Origin: Deinococcus marmoris
Lineage (GTDB): Bacteria; Deinococcota; Deinococci; Deinococcales; Deinococcaceae
Assembly: GCF_001949125.1 (NCBI RefSeq)
Contig: NZ_MSTI01000039.1
Span: 1 to 58,330 of the forward strand
Length of the DNA: 58,330 nucleotides
Reading direction: 5' to 3'
Below are positions 58,086 through 58,330 of the stretch, in pieces; the stretch's first letter is position 1; the number at the start of each line of letters is the position of its first letter. The position numbers and the translations under genes were made by a program. The notes under the pieces were generated by a model, which ran no database searches, had not been told where the DNA came from, and saw only the letters and a program-made list of their open reading frames with translations.

Positions 58086-58330
58086 TTATTTGGAGGAAGC
58101 AGGCATCATGCCCACCATCGACAGCCCCACCACATCCGGCAGTGCGGCAGCCGCAGCAGCGACACGCGCATTGGACGTGTGGGCATAGATCGTCGTGGTC
58201 TGGATGGACTCATGGCCCAGCAGCACGCGGATCTCGTCCAGCGTCCGGCCCGACTCAATTAAGGCCGTGGCGAAGGTGTGCCTCAATTTGTGCGGCGAAA
58301 CCTTCGCCACGTCCAGGCCGGCGCGGCGGG
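58086..58330 (-). CDS. Tyrosine recombinase, 3' part cut by window end
   Basis: Same gene as 5999-6979, of which only the C-terminal catalytic part (HKLRHTFAT, LLGHES, Tyr in TIYAHT) fits before the window ends. The full version is in the left copy. Confidence 0.85.
   Translation of the reverse strand, partial: RRAGLDVAKVSPHKLRHTFATALIESGRTLDEIRVLLGHESIQTTTIYAHTSNARVAAAAAALPDVVGLSMVGMMPASSK

Larger units (their letters stand above)
52088..58330. repeat. Right copy of the 6,243-bp terminal redundancy
   Basis: This matches bases 1-6243 with an offset of 52,087. Features inside it are the same as in the left copy and should be counted once in a finished circular sequence. Confidence 0.95.

Noticed and set aside
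52088..58330. A genuine second set of partition, protease and nuclease genes
   Set aside because: The copy is identical and both ends are cut gene edges, as expected from reading a circle past its start.
1..58330. CRISPR array
   Set aside because: I saw no regular direct repeats with unique spacers of equal size; the repeats present are iterons, MITEs and terminal repeats.
1..58330. tRNA or rRNA genes
   Set aside because: No clover-leaf pattern or rRNA-like sequence was recognised.

Overview
The window is one circular replicon read slightly more than once around. Bases 1-6243 recur identically, in the same orientation, at 52088-58330, so the molecule is about 52,087 bp and the last 6.2 kb repeat the first 6.2 kb. 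It has a ParA/ribbon-helix-helix partition pair, a probable replication initiator, several site-specific recombinases, Tn3-family elements and many defence-type genes. I see no relaxase or conjugation genes. High GC, leaderless-looking starts, IS4-type and Tn3-type remnants, and an XRE plus ImmA/IrrE-type peptidase pair fit a plasmid of the Deinococcus group. The host is inferred.

Layout: 1-6243 holds the end of a YgjP-like peptidase gene (whole copy 51867-52601), a broken HNH gene, the partition locus with iterons, a trypsin-like protease divergent from an HNH nuclease, two cargo genes (one in an AT-rich island) and an Xer/TnpI-like recombinase with its likely site. 7265-10490 is a transposase-less Tn3-type element carrying a regulator, a crotonase-family enzyme and a resolvase. 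10508-14114 carries a macrodomain protein and a toxin-antitoxin-chaperone-like operon whose chaperone-like protein is fused to repeats. 14240-22086 is the most striking block: XRE, ImmA peptidase, Mre11/SbcD and Rad50/SbcC run left, and a ubiquitin-like operon (tandem ubiquitin-fold/E2, JAB-E1, DUF6527-like) runs right from the same control region. 22273-27170 is a complete Tn3-family transposon with a TGATA target duplication and a TnpI-like recombinase.

27295-34750 holds the probable Rep gene, an AT-rich non-coding stretch that may include the origin, HNH and HTH genes, two possible replication-relaxation-like genes and a lone TnpB-like RuvC nuclease. 34797-39370 has two secreted-protein genes, an integrase and a GHKL ATPase fused to a PD-(D/E)XK nuclease domain. 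40221-52601 is a type I restriction-modification island: half-size HsdS-like, degenerate HsdM-like, true HsdM, HsdS, an interrupted NucS-like nuclease, an AbiE toxin-antitoxin pair, an unknown gene, HsdR and the YgjP-like peptidase.

Taken together this looks like a plasmid-borne defence and stress island kept by partition, toxin-antitoxin and recombination modules. The best candidate for an undescribed system is the ubiquitin-like operon back to back with XRE-ImmA-Mre11-Rad50. Others are the chaperone-repeat fusion, the extra dead-methylase/half-S pair, and a 109-bp MITE found three times at the same position in Tn3-type terminal repeats.
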